From the NCBI GenBank assembly GCA_016212795.1, contig JACRDT010000044.1:1-63391 (forward strand): DNA of 63,391 nucleotides, read 5' to 3'. The DNA comes from Elusimicrobiota bacterium (GTDB lineage: Bacteria; Elusimicrobiota; Elusimicrobia; UBA1565; UBA9628). Of the stretch, positions 36,935 through 45,643 are shown piece after piece. A model generated the notes under the pieces. It had not been told where the DNA came from. It saw only the letters and a list, made by a program, of their open reading frames with translations, and made no database searches. The translations under genes and the position numbers were made by a program. Within the stretch, counting starts at the first letter, position 1, and each line of letters begins with the position of its first letter.

Positions 36935-37482
36935 GCCGCAAGCCTCCCCAACTCCCTCAGCCGCCGCTCCACGCGGCGCGCCACCGCCTCGACCGGGCCG
37001 CGGCCGTCCACGGCGAGATGCCGCGCCTTCCGATAGAAGGGAGCCCTTTCGGCCAGCAGCCGCCGCATGGCCGCCAGGGAGCGGTCGCCGGCGGCCAGGA
37101 GCGGCCGCTTGGCCAGCCCGTCCTTGCGGGCGCGGCGGTAGAGCGCGTCCAGGGGGACCTCGAGGTGGACGACGACGCCGCGCCGCCGCATGAAACGGAC
37201 GTTGGCGGGCCTGGTCACCGCCCCCCCTCCGACCGAGACCACGGCCGGGCCGGCCGAGGCGGCCGCGAGCGCGCGGGACTCGAGGTCGCGGAAGGCCGCC
37301 TCCCCGCGCCTGGCGAAGATCCGGGCGACGGACTCGCCGGCCCCGGCCTCGACGCCCGCGTCGACGTCCCGGGCGGGCACCCCCAGGCGCCGGGCCAGGG
37401 CGCGGCCGACGACGCTCTTGCCGCTCGCCATGAACCCGATGAGATAGATCCGAGCGGCCTCACGGCCCTTTCGAGGCTTCAT
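36931..37482 (-). CDS. aroK: Shikimate kinase
   Basis: This 183-residue P-loop kinase phosphorylates shikimate. It has Walker A GFMASGKS, shikimate-binding DVDAGVE (DxD), FARRGEAAFRDLE, VVSVGGGAVTRP and the lid KRPLL. It overlaps the end of aroC by 23 bases and aroB by 4. Confidence 0.93.
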   Translation of the reverse strand: MKPRKGREAARIYLIGFMASGKSVVGRALARRLGVPARDVDAGVEAGAGESVARIFARRGEAAFRDLESRALAAASAGPAVVSVGGGAVTRPANVRFMRRRGVVVHLEVPLDALYRRARKDGLAKRPLLAAGDRSLAAMRRLLAERAPFYRKARHLAVDGRGPVEAVARRVERRLRELGRLAA

Positions 37483-38623
37483 GATGAGCCCGGACCTCCG
37501 CGAGCGAGTCGCCGCCGAACTTGACCAGGAATTCGTCCGCCAAAACCAGGGCCGCGAGGGACTCCGCGATGACGGCCGCGGCGGGGACGGCGCAGACGTC
37601 CGAGCGCTCGACCTGGGCCTTCGCCTCCTTGCGCGTCTTCAGATGGACGGAGGGCAGCGGCGCCAGCAGGGTCGCGATGGGCTTCATGGCGCAGCGCAGC
37701 ACGAGGGTCTCGCCGGTCGAGATGCCGCCGTCGATGCCCCCGGAGCGGTTCGTGCGGCGGACGATCCCCGAGCGCGTCTTGTCCCGGAAGAACCCGTCAT
37801 GGACCTCGGAGCCGCGGCGGCGGGAGCCTGCGAACCCCAAGCCCGCCTCGACGCCCTTGACCCCGTTCAAGCTCATCAAGGCGTGCGCCAGGAGGCCCTC
37901 GAGCCGGCGGTCCCACTGGGCGTAGCTCCCCAGGCCGACCGGCAGGCCCGAGGCCAGGACCTCGAAGACCCCGCCCACGGTGTCGCCGCTCCCGGCCGCG
38001 GCGTCGATGGCGGCGACCATCGCGGCGGCGGCCTCGCGGCCGAGGCAGCGCACGGGGGAGGCGTCGGCCCGGGCGTTCAAGCCCTTCGCTCCGAGCCTGG
38101 CGGCGTCGGTCGGGTCCTCGACGCCCGCGATGGAGACCACGCGGCTGGCAACGGAGACCCCGAACTCCTCGAGGAGTCGGCGCGCCACGCTCCCCAGGGC
38201 CACGCGCATGGCGGTCTCGCGGGCGCTGGCGCGCTCGAGCACGTCCCGCAGGTCCGGCCGGCCGTATTTCACGCCGCCGACCAGGTCCGCGTGGCCCGGG
38301 CGGGGGACGACGACGGCCCGCGGCGCGGGCCCGCCCCCGGGCTCGACCCGCATGGCCTTCTCCCAGTTCTTCCAGTCGCGGTTCCACACGAGCAGGGCGA
38401 TGGGCGAGCCGATCGTCTCGCCGCGGCGCACGCCGGAGAGGATGTCCGCGCGGTCGCGCTCGATCTTCATGCGGCCGCCCCGGCCATGCCCCAGCTGGCG
38501 CCGGGCCAGCTGGGCGTCGATGTGCGCCGCGGTCAGGGCGAGGCCCGCCGGGACCCCCTCGATGATGCCGGCCAAGCCCCGGCCGTGGGATTCTCCGGCG
38601 GTCAGATAGCGCAGGATCTTCAT
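37460..38623 (-). CDS. aroC: Chorismate synthase
   Basis: This 387-residue FMN-dependent enzyme makes chorismate from EPSP. Family marks are YLTAGESHGRGLAGIIEG, RRQLGHGRGGRMKIE, RPGHADLVGGVKYG, ERASARETAMRVA and RTNRSGGIDGGISTGE. Its ATG overlaps the stop of the small PD-(D/E)xK gene (ATGA), which ties the inserted cassette to the rest of the operon. Confidence 0.95.
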   Translation of the reverse strand: MKILRYLTAGESHGRGLAGIIEGVPAGLALTAAHIDAQLARRQLGHGRGGRMKIERDRADILSGVRRGETIGSPIALLVWNRDWKNWEKAMRVEPGGGPAPRAVVVPRPGHADLVGGVKYGRPDLRDVLERASARETAMRVALGSVARRLLEEFGVSVASRVVSIAGVEDPTDAARLGAKGLNARADASPVRCLGREAAAAMVAAIDAAAGSGDTVGGVFEVLASGLPVGLGSYAQWDRRLEGLLAHALMSLNGVKGVEAGLGFAGSRRRGSEVHDGFFRDKTRSGIVRRTNRSGGIDGGISTGETLVLRCAMKPIATLLAPLPSVHLKTRKEAKAQVERSDVCAVPAAAVIAESLAALVLADEFLVKFGGDSLAEVRAHHEASKGP

Positions 38624-39021
38624 TGAGGAGACTCCTTGACGTGAAAAGCGTAGCTGGCGGCCAGACCTTGCAGAGTCTTATTCTCTGCGACCTCGCCGTC
38701 AGGGACAAGCAGATAGGACCAGGGCTTGCCCCCATGCTTTCGTTCGTGCTCCGCGGCATGGCGGCACCATTCGGCCGCGGCACGGGCCTTGGCGAGCACC
38801 GTGGCGTCCGTCATCTCCGCGGCCCGCTTGATTTCGCACAGGAACTTCGCCGCCTTGGCCTCGACCACGAAATCGGGTTCGTAGGAGGCCTCCCCGCTGT
38901 AGTAGATTTGCAGGTCACCCCTGGAGGGCCGGAACCATTTGAGCACGTCCACATTGTCGGCAGAGCATCGTTTGGTGAGTTCGTAGGAGAAATACTTGGA
39001 ATGGTATGGTGTGCTCATCAT
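38620..39021 (-). CDS. Small PD-(D/E)xK nuclease-like protein: N- and C-terminal pieces of a restriction helicase
   Basis: This 133-residue protein has residues 1-24 ([20 protein letters not shown]) resembling the N-terminus of SNF2/DEAD-type restriction helicases. Residues 28-125 resemble the C-terminal nuclease end of such enzymes or of type III Res subunits, with [20 protein letters not shown], i.e. PD (49-50) and E-x-K (63-65), plus [10 protein letters not shown] and WSYLLVP. The helicase core is missing in frame. The retained PD-(D/E)xK residues mean it may still cut DNA. ATG at 39021 or 39018 overlaps the SEC-C stop; its own stop overlaps aroC. Confidence 0.6.
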   Translation of the reverse strand: MMSTPYHSKYFSYELTKRCSADNVDVLKWFRPSRGDLQIYYSGEASYEPDFVVEAKAAKFLCEIKRAAEMTDATVLAKARAAAEWCRHAAEHERKHGGKPWSYLLVPDGEVAENKTLQGLAASYAFHVKESPQ

Positions 39022-40649
39022 GCGCCCGCCGGGGTCGTCGGCCGCGGAGGGCTCTCCTTGCCCAGGCAGCATTTCTTGTGCTTCTTGCCGCTGCCGCAGG
39101 GACACGGATCATTGCGCCCGATCTTGGGGCCCTGGCGGACCACGGTCGTCCAGCGCGCCCGGGCCTCCTCCGCCCGCCGGCGCTCCTCGTCTTTGCACCT
39201 ATCCTCCTCGGCTTCAAGGCCGTCGGCCTCGGCTGACTTGTCGTTTTCCCTCAAGACGGGGATGAACCGTTCCAGGACCGCGGAGCGATCCTCCGAATCC
39301 TCCGCGAGCCCAAGGCCCTTGCGGTACTCGGCCTCGGCACACGGATAGTCCTTGAGCGCCCGGAAAGCGTCCCCGGCCTTGATGCGAACCCAAATTTCTT
39401 CCGGGAAGCGCTTGAGATTCTTTCGGATCTGCTCGCGGGCCTCCGTCTCCCTGGCGGCCTCGGCCAGGATGACGGCCAGGTCGGACAGGAAATTCTCCGG
39501 TTCCTTGAGCTCGGACCAGGCCGAGCCCAATCGCGCCGCTTCATCGACCAGGCCTTGGGAGGCCAGCTCGATGGGCAGGGAGACGAGCCAGCCCAGGAGG
39601 TCGTCAAGATAGGCGTCGAAAAGGCGGAACTTGGAGCGATCCCGGCTGATAGCCTCATAGAGTTCCATGGCCACGGAGTATCGCCTGAGAGAATCCTCAC
39701 GTGATGGGTCTTCGGCCTCAAAGCACATCGCCTCCTCGGCCTTCTTGGCCAGAGGAAGCAGGCTTCCCAGCATCTTCTCCGCCTCATCCCAGGAGAGGGG
39801 CCCAAGCCCCTCCATTTCCTCCTCCAGATGTTCCATGGCCTGTTCCCAGGCATCGTCCTCGGAAAGTCTTCCGCTTGCCGAGCTCTTTAGGCGTCCCGCG
39901 ACCTCCTCCGCCGTGTAAAACTTCAGCCAATCGCGCTTGTACCAGCGGAGGGCCGGATCTTTCTTCGAGAGCGCTTCGCGCACGCCGTCCGCGTCATAGA
40001 CGCTGTCGCCAGGCAGCTCGGCCAGAGATAAGAGGAGGTGTTCATGCTCCTTGAGACGGAAATCCAAGAGGATGTCGCCGGCCCAGATGCGCGCATTCGG
40101 GTTTTCATCAGTATCAGCCGCGATCCCCGCGATAAACGAGAAGACCTCTTCCGTACGCTCCGGATGAGCCAAGGTCACGGCCGCCATGCCGCTCATGGCG
40201 CGGTGACGCCAATAACAGTCGGCCATGTCCTCCGAGGCTCTTTCCTTAAGAGGTTCCAGGATGACCGGACCCAACCGGCCGAACATGGAAGCCCATTCGT
40301 CAACCAGCCAGTCGTCGTCCGTTTCCTCGGAGAGATCGAAAGCCTTCAGGAGCGCCTCCGCTGCCTTGGCGCCGCCGATCGCGCCCAGGATGAAGCAGGC
40401 GTGGATGGCGGAGCACCAGCCGGCATCCACCCTCTCATAGTTGTGGGGGTCCAAGGCCGCCACGGCCAGGACCGGCACGAGCCTTTCGCCCCGCGATATC
40501 GCTTCCCGGACGAACTCCATGGGCAGGCGGTCTCCCTCGGTGAAGATCAGCCCGAGCAGAGCCTCGTCCGAAAGAGCGTCATAGCCCGTCTTGCCGATAT
40601 CCCGCAATCCGCCCCTTAACAGACCGAGTGGGCCGCCCGCCTCAGCCAT
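39018..40649 (-). CDS. HEAT/TPR-like protein with C-terminal SEC-C zinc motif
   Basis: This 543-residue acidic helical protein ends in a SEC-C module ([18 protein letters not shown], about residues 511-528), the short zinc finger of SecA and many adaptors. Residues 1-200 look like HEAT-type repeats ([36 protein letters not shown]) and about 400-480 like TPR ([26 protein letters not shown]). Function is unknown; it may bridge partners within the cassette. The start overlaps the DUF4276 stop by one base (TAATG). A 13-residue upstream extension was rejected because of that junction. Confidence 0.7.
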   Translation of the reverse strand: MAEAGGPLGLLRGGLRDIGKTGYDALSDEALLGLIFTEGDRLPMEFVREAISRGERLVPVLAVAALDPHNYERVDAGWCSAIHACFILGAIGGAKAAEALLKAFDLSEETDDDWLVDEWASMFGRLGPVILEPLKERASEDMADCYWRHRAMSGMAAVTLAHPERTEEVFSFIAGIAADTDENPNARIWAGDILLDFRLKEHEHLLLSLAELPGDSVYDADGVREALSKKDPALRWYKRDWLKFYTAEEVAGRLKSSASGRLSEDDAWEQAMEHLEEEMEGLGPLSWDEAEKMLGSLLPLAKKAEEAMCFEAEDPSREDSLRRYSVAMELYEAISRDRSKFRLFDAYLDDLLGWLVSLPIELASQGLVDEAARLGSAWSELKEPENFLSDLAVILAEAARETEAREQIRKNLKRFPEEIWVRIKAGDAFRALKDYPCAEAEYRKGLGLAEDSEDRSAVLERFIPVLRENDKSAEADGLEAEEDRCKDEERRRAEEARARWTTVVRQGPKIGRNDPCPCGSGKKHKKCCLGKESPPRPTTPAGA

Positions 40650-41284
40650 TATCGCGCTCCAGAGTCCTGCCACTGCGGCGGCGGCCATGCCGCAAGCGGC
40701 TGCTGAAGCCGCGACAGCGCTTCCCCGACCGCCTTGACCAACTTGCGAAAAGATCGGCTGCGGCGATGCGCCCGCCCCATGTCGAAAACGGCGCTCAGCG
40801 CGGGCTGGTCGAGCGTCTCCGAGTAGGCCCGGCGCTCAGGCATGAACTCTTCGAGCGCGCCCTTGGCGTCCCGTCTTGCCTCGGGATTTTCGGGAGGGAC
40901 CGCGATGCCGCTGATGCCGCATTTCCCCCGCAAGGATTCAACGGAGGAAAGAAACCATGTCTCGTATTCACGATACGCGATCACGACATCGCAGGGAACC
41001 CTCCCCGCGGCCCCTTTCGCCCAGGAGAGCACCCTGGGGGCGACATCTTTGGGGCAATCGTCCTCACCGTCGAAAAGGATCACCACGGCGGCGCAATCGG
41101 GCTGCAGAAGCGCAAGCTTTACCGCCTTCTCAACCTCTTCCTTGCTGCGGAATTGCGCCTGAGTGCGGAGGATGGGCCTGCCCACCTCCACGGAATAGCA
41201 CTGGGCTTGTGCCAGCAGCCGGCGCAGCAGAACGGGGACGGCCCCCACCTCGCCATGTCCCTCCACGATGGGATAGATTTTCAC
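40649..41284 (-). CDS. DUF4276 (TOPRIM-like) protein
   Basis: This 211-residue protein starts [19 protein letters not shown] with Glu8, and continues to [14 protein letters not shown] (D72, E74, D75), matching the E...DxD layout of TOPRIM-like DUF4276 proteins. Such proteins commonly neighbour AAA ATPases and recall the nuclease half of OLD or PARIS-type systems. GTG at 41284 overlaps the ATPase stop (GTGA), so the two are probably made in fixed ratio. The nuclease role is inference. Confidence 0.7.
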   Translation of the reverse strand: MKIYPIVEGHGEVGAVPVLLRRLLAQAQCYSVEVGRPILRTQAQFRSKEEVEKAVKLALLQPDCAAVVILFDGEDDCPKDVAPRVLSWAKGAAGRVPCDVVIAYREYETWFLSSVESLRGKCGISGIAVPPENPEARRDAKGALEEFMPERRAYSETLDQPALSAVFDMGRAHRRSRSFRKLVKAVGEALSRLQQPLAAWPPPQWQDSGAR

Positions 41285-42492
41285 GCCAAATCCTCGAACA
41301 AATTGCCTTGGCGCAAGTCGTCTTCGGCGGAGAACAGTTCCTCGCCATGCAGGGCGTTTGAGCGCAGAAGTTCGCCGGCTCCCATCAAATGATCTTTGAG
41401 GACCTTTCGAGTGGCTTGGGACGGCATCAGGGCGTGGGAAGCTCCCTCCTTCCAGATGACAATGCGCAGATTGTTGTCCTGAATCCATTTCGCGTCCAAG
41501 AGTTCGGGGCTGTGCGTGGTAACGACGACTTGCATGGACTTGGCGGCCCGGCGGATCAGATCAAGGACCGCGCCCAAGGCGCCGGGATGAATGGTGGCCT
41601 CGGGCTCTTCGATGACCAAGAGGCTCGGGCTTGGCTTCTGGAAAACCGCCAGGATGAGTCCCAGACAGCGAAGCGTGCCGTCAGACATATTATATGCGTC
41701 GAATGTCAGCTTTTTGTTTTTATCGGAGCCCCACTCCTGGGAGAATTGCATGGAGAGCTTATTCCCGTGCTTCTTAGGCGTGACCGACTTCGTGGCAGGG
41801 ACGATGGTCTCAAGGATGCGGTTGACGGCTTCTTTGATCTCCCCCGCTTCCTCGCCGCGAGACAACTCTTGCAGCACGCTCGCGGCGTTCCCTCCGTCGG
41901 CCCGCAGCGCCACGCCGCTGTCCGGGTCCTGCATCTCGCGCAGTTTGGCCGGCTCGATCGAGTACACCCGCATCGAACTGAGAATGCGAAAGATCGGCGC
42001 GAACCTCTCGTCGCCGCCGATCAACGGCAGAGAAAGGGCTGACGCTTCCAAAGCAGGCGTTAAACCTTTCGCGTTGCTCTCCCAACTCGTTTCTTTTCGG
42101 TCGAACCACCAACGAGTTCCATCCGATTTGCGCACCAGACATTGCTCCCGGACAATCTTGTAACCATGGTTGGGAAGAGCCTTGACCTCGAAGCCAAAAC
42201 GCCCGCCGGCAATGCCGTTGACCGGCCCGAACTCAAACGCCAGGCCGAGATTCGCAGGAGCGCTTCTTGCGGAACTCCGGTTGCGCACCGCCGCAATACC
42301 TCCCAGGCGGTCGAAGACCGCTTGAAGAGGAGATGCCATCGCTTCAGAGACAAAGCTGAAAACGCTCGCGAGGTTGCTTTTCCCCGAGCCGTTGCACCCC
42401 ACGACGAAAAGCGGATTATCAAGCGTCATCGTCGCGGAGGGGAAGCTGCGGAAACGCTTGATGATTACCTTACTAATCGATACGCCCCTCAT
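41281..42492 (-). CDS. AAA_21/OLD-like ATPase
   Basis: This 403-residue ABC-type/RecF-like ATPase has IIKRFRSFPSATMTLDNPL, Walker A GCNGSGKSN (32-40), MSDGTLRCLGLILAVF in signature position, Walker B SLLVIEEPEATIHP and switch VVTTHSPELLD. It is the usual partner of DUF4276 proteins; comparable ATPase + TOPRIM pairs act in anti-phage defence. Codon and base composition look slightly less GC-rich than the aro genes around it, hinting at separate origin. ATG at 42492 overlaps the aroE stop (ATGA). Confidence 0.8.
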   Translation of the reverse strand: MRGVSISKVIIKRFRSFPSATMTLDNPLFVVGCNGSGKSNLASVFSFVSEAMASPLQAVFDRLGGIAAVRNRSSARSAPANLGLAFEFGPVNGIAGGRFGFEVKALPNHGYKIVREQCLVRKSDGTRWWFDRKETSWESNAKGLTPALEASALSLPLIGGDERFAPIFRILSSMRVYSIEPAKLREMQDPDSGVALRADGGNAASVLQELSRGEEAGEIKEAVNRILETIVPATKSVTPKKHGNKLSMQFSQEWGSDKNKKLTFDAYNMSDGTLRCLGLILAVFQKPSPSLLVIEEPEATIHPGALGAVLDLIRRAAKSMQVVVTTHSPELLDAKWIQDNNLRIVIWKEGASHALMPSQATRKVLKDHLMGAGELLRSNALHGEELFSAEDDLRQGNLFEDLA

Positions 42493-43331
42493 AATGCGCC
42501 TCCCTTTCCGGTCAAGAACTCCTCGAGCTCCTTCTCCACCCGCCGGCCAATCCGTCCGCCGACGGTCTCGCCGAACCAGATGCGCCAGGTCTCCAGCGCC
42601 TGGCCGACGAGCATCCCCAGCCCGCCGAGGGTCCCGGCCCCGCCGGCCCGGGCTTGGGCCAGGAAGGGCGTCAGCGCCGGGCGGTAGACAAGGTCGTAGG
42701 CCAAGGCGCCCGTCTTGAAGCGCGCTCCCGGCGCAAGAGGGCAGCCCCTCCCCTCCAGCCCGAGCGACGTCGCGTTGACGACCAGATCAGCCTCCCTGAC
42801 CGCCTCGGCGGCCTGCGACAACGGCCCGGCGACCGCGCCCAGGCCGGCGGCCACCACTCTGGCATTCTCGAACGTGCGGTTGAAGACCAGCACCCGCCGC
42901 GCGCCAGCGCGCGTCAGGGCCAGGCACGCGGCGCGCCCCGCCCCTCCGGCGCCCAGGACCACGGCCCGGCAGCCTCGGACCGCGAACCCGGCGCGCCCGA
43001 GCGGGACCAGGAACCCGGCCGCGTCCGTATTGTAGCCCATCGCCCGGCCGTCTTCAAAGCGCACCACGTTCGCCGCGCCCGCCGCGCGGGCCGAATCGTC
43101 CAGTCCGTCGAGGAGGGAGAGGATGCGGACCTTGTGGGGAAGGGTGACGTTCCAGCCCACCCAAGGGCCGCGGCGCGCGGACCCGAGGGCCTGGGCGAGC
43201 CGCCGGGCGTCCACCTCCACGGCCCGGTAGCGGAGCTCGCGCCCGAGCTCGGCGGCCAGGAGCTTGAACAGCCGCGGGGACAGCGAGTGCCGGACCGGCC
43301 GGCCCACCACCGCCGCGAAATATCGTTTCAT
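42489..43331 (-). CDS. aroE: Shikimate dehydrogenase
   Basis: This 280-residue NADP-dependent enzyme reduces 3-dehydroshikimate. It has VGRPVRHSLSPRLF, NVTLPHK with the catalytic Lys, YNTDAAGF with the catalytic Asp, VLGAGGAGRAACLAL, FNRTFENA and VGQALETWRIW. The start overlaps the aroA stop; the stop forms ATGA with the AAA ATPase gene, so the cassette begins without any spacer. Confidence 0.94.
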   Translation of the reverse strand: MKRYFAAVVGRPVRHSLSPRLFKLLAAELGRELRYRAVEVDARRLAQALGSARRGPWVGWNVTLPHKVRILSLLDGLDDSARAAGAANVVRFEDGRAMGYNTDAAGFLVPLGRAGFAVRGCRAVVLGAGGAGRAACLALTRAGARRVLVFNRTFENARVVAAGLGAVAGPLSQAAEAVREADLVVNATSLGLEGRGCPLAPGARFKTGALAYDLVYRPALTPFLAQARAGGAGTLGGLGMLVGQALETWRIWFGETVGGRIGRRVEKELEEFLTGKGGAL

Positions 43332-44623
43332 CCCCTCAACCTCTCGAGATCCTCGAAGAACCCCGGGTAGGAGATGGCCGCGCAGGCCGCGTCGGGGATC
43401 CGGGTCTCTCCGTCGGCGACGAGGGCGGCGACGCCGAAGGACATGGCGATGCGGTGGTCCCCCAGGGAAATGATCTCGGCGCCCCGCAGGCGGCAGGGGC
43501 CCGAGACCGAGAGCGTGTCGCCCTCCACCACCGCCTTCGCGCCCATGGCTCTAAGGGCCGCGGCGGTCGCGGCCAGGCGGTCGGATTCCTTGACGCGCAG
43601 CTCGCCCAGGCCTTCCAGGCGGCTCGTCCCCTCGGCCTGGGAGGCGACGACCGCGAGCAGCGGTATCTCGTCGACGAGCGCGGGGACCTCGGCCGGCGCC
43701 ACCCGGCCGGCCTTGAGCCGCGAATGAGCGATCCTGACCGTGCCCACGGGCTCTCCCCCGCTGGGAGCGCCCTCGGAGACCGTGATCCGGGCGCCCATGC
43801 GGCGCAGGACGTCGAGGAACCCCGCGCGCGTCGGGTTCAAGCCCACCCGCGCGACCGAGACCTCGGAGCCCGGGACCAGCGCCGCCGCGGCCGCGAAATA
43901 GGCCGCGGAGGAGAGGTCCCCCGGGATGGCCAGGGTCCGGTCCGAGCGAAGCGGTCCCGGCCGCAGACGGATCGTCCGGCCGTCGAGCCGCAGGTCCGCT
44001 CCGAGCCAGGCGAGCATGCGCTCGGTGTGGTCCCTTGTGGAGAAAGGGTCCTCGACCGCGCTCTCTCCCTCGGCCGACAAGGCGGCCAGCAGCAGGGCGG
44101 ACTTCACCTGGGCGCTCGGCACGCTCAGGCGGCCTGCGCAAGGCGCCAGGGGCGCCTTACCCTGGATCGTCACGGGCGCGCGTTCCCCGCCCGAAAGCTC
44201 GATAGCCGCGCCCATGGCCCGCAAGGGCTCGGCCACCCGGCGCATGGGCCGGCGCGAAAGGGAGGCGTCTCCCGTGAGCGTGAACCGTCCCGGGCAGCCG
44301 GCCAGGAGGCCCATGAGGAGCCGCATGGTGGTCCCCGAATTCCCGCAGTCCAGTTCGACGGAGGCGGCGGGCCGCGGCCGGCGCGACCAGCCGCCCTCCA
44401 CCAGGAGAGAACCCTCGCCCTCCCGGATCGAGGCCCCCAAAGCCTCAAGGCAGGTCCGAGTCGACCGCACGTCCGCGCCTCCCGGCAGGCCGGTGACGCG
44501 CAGCCCGCCTTCCGCGAGGCTTCCCAGGATCAGCGCCCGATGGGCGATCGACTTGTCCCCCGGAACCGACAGGGTCCCCCTCAGGGGGGCCGCCGCCGGC
44601 GACACGACGCGGCCGCCGCTCAC
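43328..44623 (-). CDS. aroA: EPSP synthase
   Basis: This 431-residue enzyme joins shikimate-3-phosphate and PEP. Motifs: LSVPGDKSIAHRALIL, LDCGNSGTTMRLLMGLLAG, LTGDASLSRRPM, PSAQVKSALLLAAL, IPGDLSSAAYF and LRVKESDRLAATAAAL. PEP-site LxGDxSxxxRPM is of ordinary class. GTG start overlaps the aroF stop (GTGA); its 3' end overlaps aroE. Confidence 0.95.
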   Translation of the reverse strand: MSGGRVVSPAAAPLRGTLSVPGDKSIAHRALILGSLAEGGLRVTGLPGGADVRSTRTCLEALGASIREGEGSLLVEGGWSRRPRPAASVELDCGNSGTTMRLLMGLLAGCPGRFTLTGDASLSRRPMRRVAEPLRAMGAAIELSGGERAPVTIQGKAPLAPCAGRLSVPSAQVKSALLLAALSAEGESAVEDPFSTRDHTERMLAWLGADLRLDGRTIRLRPGPLRSDRTLAIPGDLSSAAYFAAAAALVPGSEVSVARVGLNPTRAGFLDVLRRMGARITVSEGAPSGGEPVGTVRIAHSRLKAGRVAPAEVPALVDEIPLLAVVASQAEGTSRLEGLGELRVKESDRLAATAAALRAMGAKAVVEGDTLSVSGPCRLRGAEIISLGDHRIAMSFGVAALVADGETRIPDAACAAISYPGFFEDLERLRG

Positions 44624-45639
44624 ATCACGTATCCCAGGACCTGCCCCATGGCCTTGAGCTGCTTGACGAGGTCCGCGAACACCTCGGGGGAGAGCGCCTG
44701 CGGCCCGTCGCAGAGCGCCTCGTTGGGCCGGTCGTGCACCTCGACGATGATGCCGTCGCTGCCCACCGCGGCGGCGGCCCGCGCCAGGGGGACGACCTTG
44801 TCGCGCAGCCCCGTGCCGTGGCTGGGGTCCACCAGGATCGGCAGATGGCTCAGCTTCTGCACCACGGGGACGGCGTTCAAGTCCAGGGTGTTCCTCGTGT
44901 GGTTGGAGAAGGTGCGGATGCCCCGCTCGCAGAGCATGACGGCGGCGTTGCCCTCGGCCAGGATGTACTCCGCCGACATCAGCCACTCGTCGATCGTGGC
45001 CGAGAGGCCCCTCTTGAGCATCACCGGCTTCTTCGCCCTGCCGACCTCGCGCAGGAGGCCGAAATTCTGCATGTTCCTCGCCCCCACCTGGAGGATGTCC
45101 GCGTAGCGGCAGACGAGGTCGACGTCGCTCGGTCCCATGACCTCGGTGATGACGGGCAGGCCGGTCTCGGCGCGGGCGGCCCCGAGGATCTTCAGGCCCG
45201 CCTCCCCGAGGCCCTGGAAAGCGTAGGGCGAGGTCCGGTGCTTGAAGGCCCCGCCGCGCAGGACGTGGGCGCCCGCCGCCTTGACGGCGCGAGCGATGCG
45301 CACGGTCTGCTCCTCGCTCTCGACGGCGCAGGGCCCGGCCATGACGACCAGGGTGTTCGAGCCGACCACGAGCTTGCCGTCGCCCACCGGGATGCGGGTG
45401 TCGGCCGTCCTCCACTTCCGGCCCGCGAGCTTGTAAGGCTCCGTCACCGGGATGGCGTGGTGCACGCCGGGCAGGATCTCGAAGATGCCGGGGTCCAGAG
45501 GTCCCGGGTTGCCCGTGATCCCGACCGCCGTGTTCAGGGAACCGGGCAGGACGTGGGCCCTGAAGCCCAACGACTCGATCCTGCTCACGACCCCTTTGAG
45601 ATCTTCGTCCCTCGGCTGCGCGTCCATCACGATCAGCAT
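44620..45639 (-). CDS. aroF: DAHP synthase, type I-beta (AroF/KDO8PS-like) with N-terminal ferredoxin-like domain
   Basis: This 339-residue first enzyme of the shikimate pathway condenses PEP and erythrose-4-phosphate. The N-terminal ~70 residues (MLIVMDAQPRDEDLKGVVSR) form the ACT/ferredoxin-like regulatory domain. The barrel has VMAGPCAVESEEQT, LRGGAFKHRTSPYAFQG, QVGARNMQNFGLL, LKRGLSATIDEWL and VDPSHGTGLRDKV. The N-terminal domain suggests feedback control by aromatic amino acids. It begins 4 bases after the tyrA stop. Confidence 0.94.
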   Translation of the reverse strand: MLIVMDAQPRDEDLKGVVSRIESLGFRAHVLPGSLNTAVGITGNPGPLDPGIFEILPGVHHAIPVTEPYKLAGRKWRTADTRIPVGDGKLVVGSNTLVVMAGPCAVESEEQTVRIARAVKAAGAHVLRGGAFKHRTSPYAFQGLGEAGLKILGAARAETGLPVITEVMGPSDVDLVCRYADILQVGARNMQNFGLLREVGRAKKPVMLKRGLSATIDEWLMSAEYILAEGNAAVMLCERGIRTFSNHTRNTLDLNAVPVVQKLSHLPILVDPSHGTGLRDKVVPLARAAAAVGSDGIIVEVHDRPNEALCDGPQALSPEVFADLVKQLKAMGQVLGYVM

Positions 45640-45643
45640 GTCA

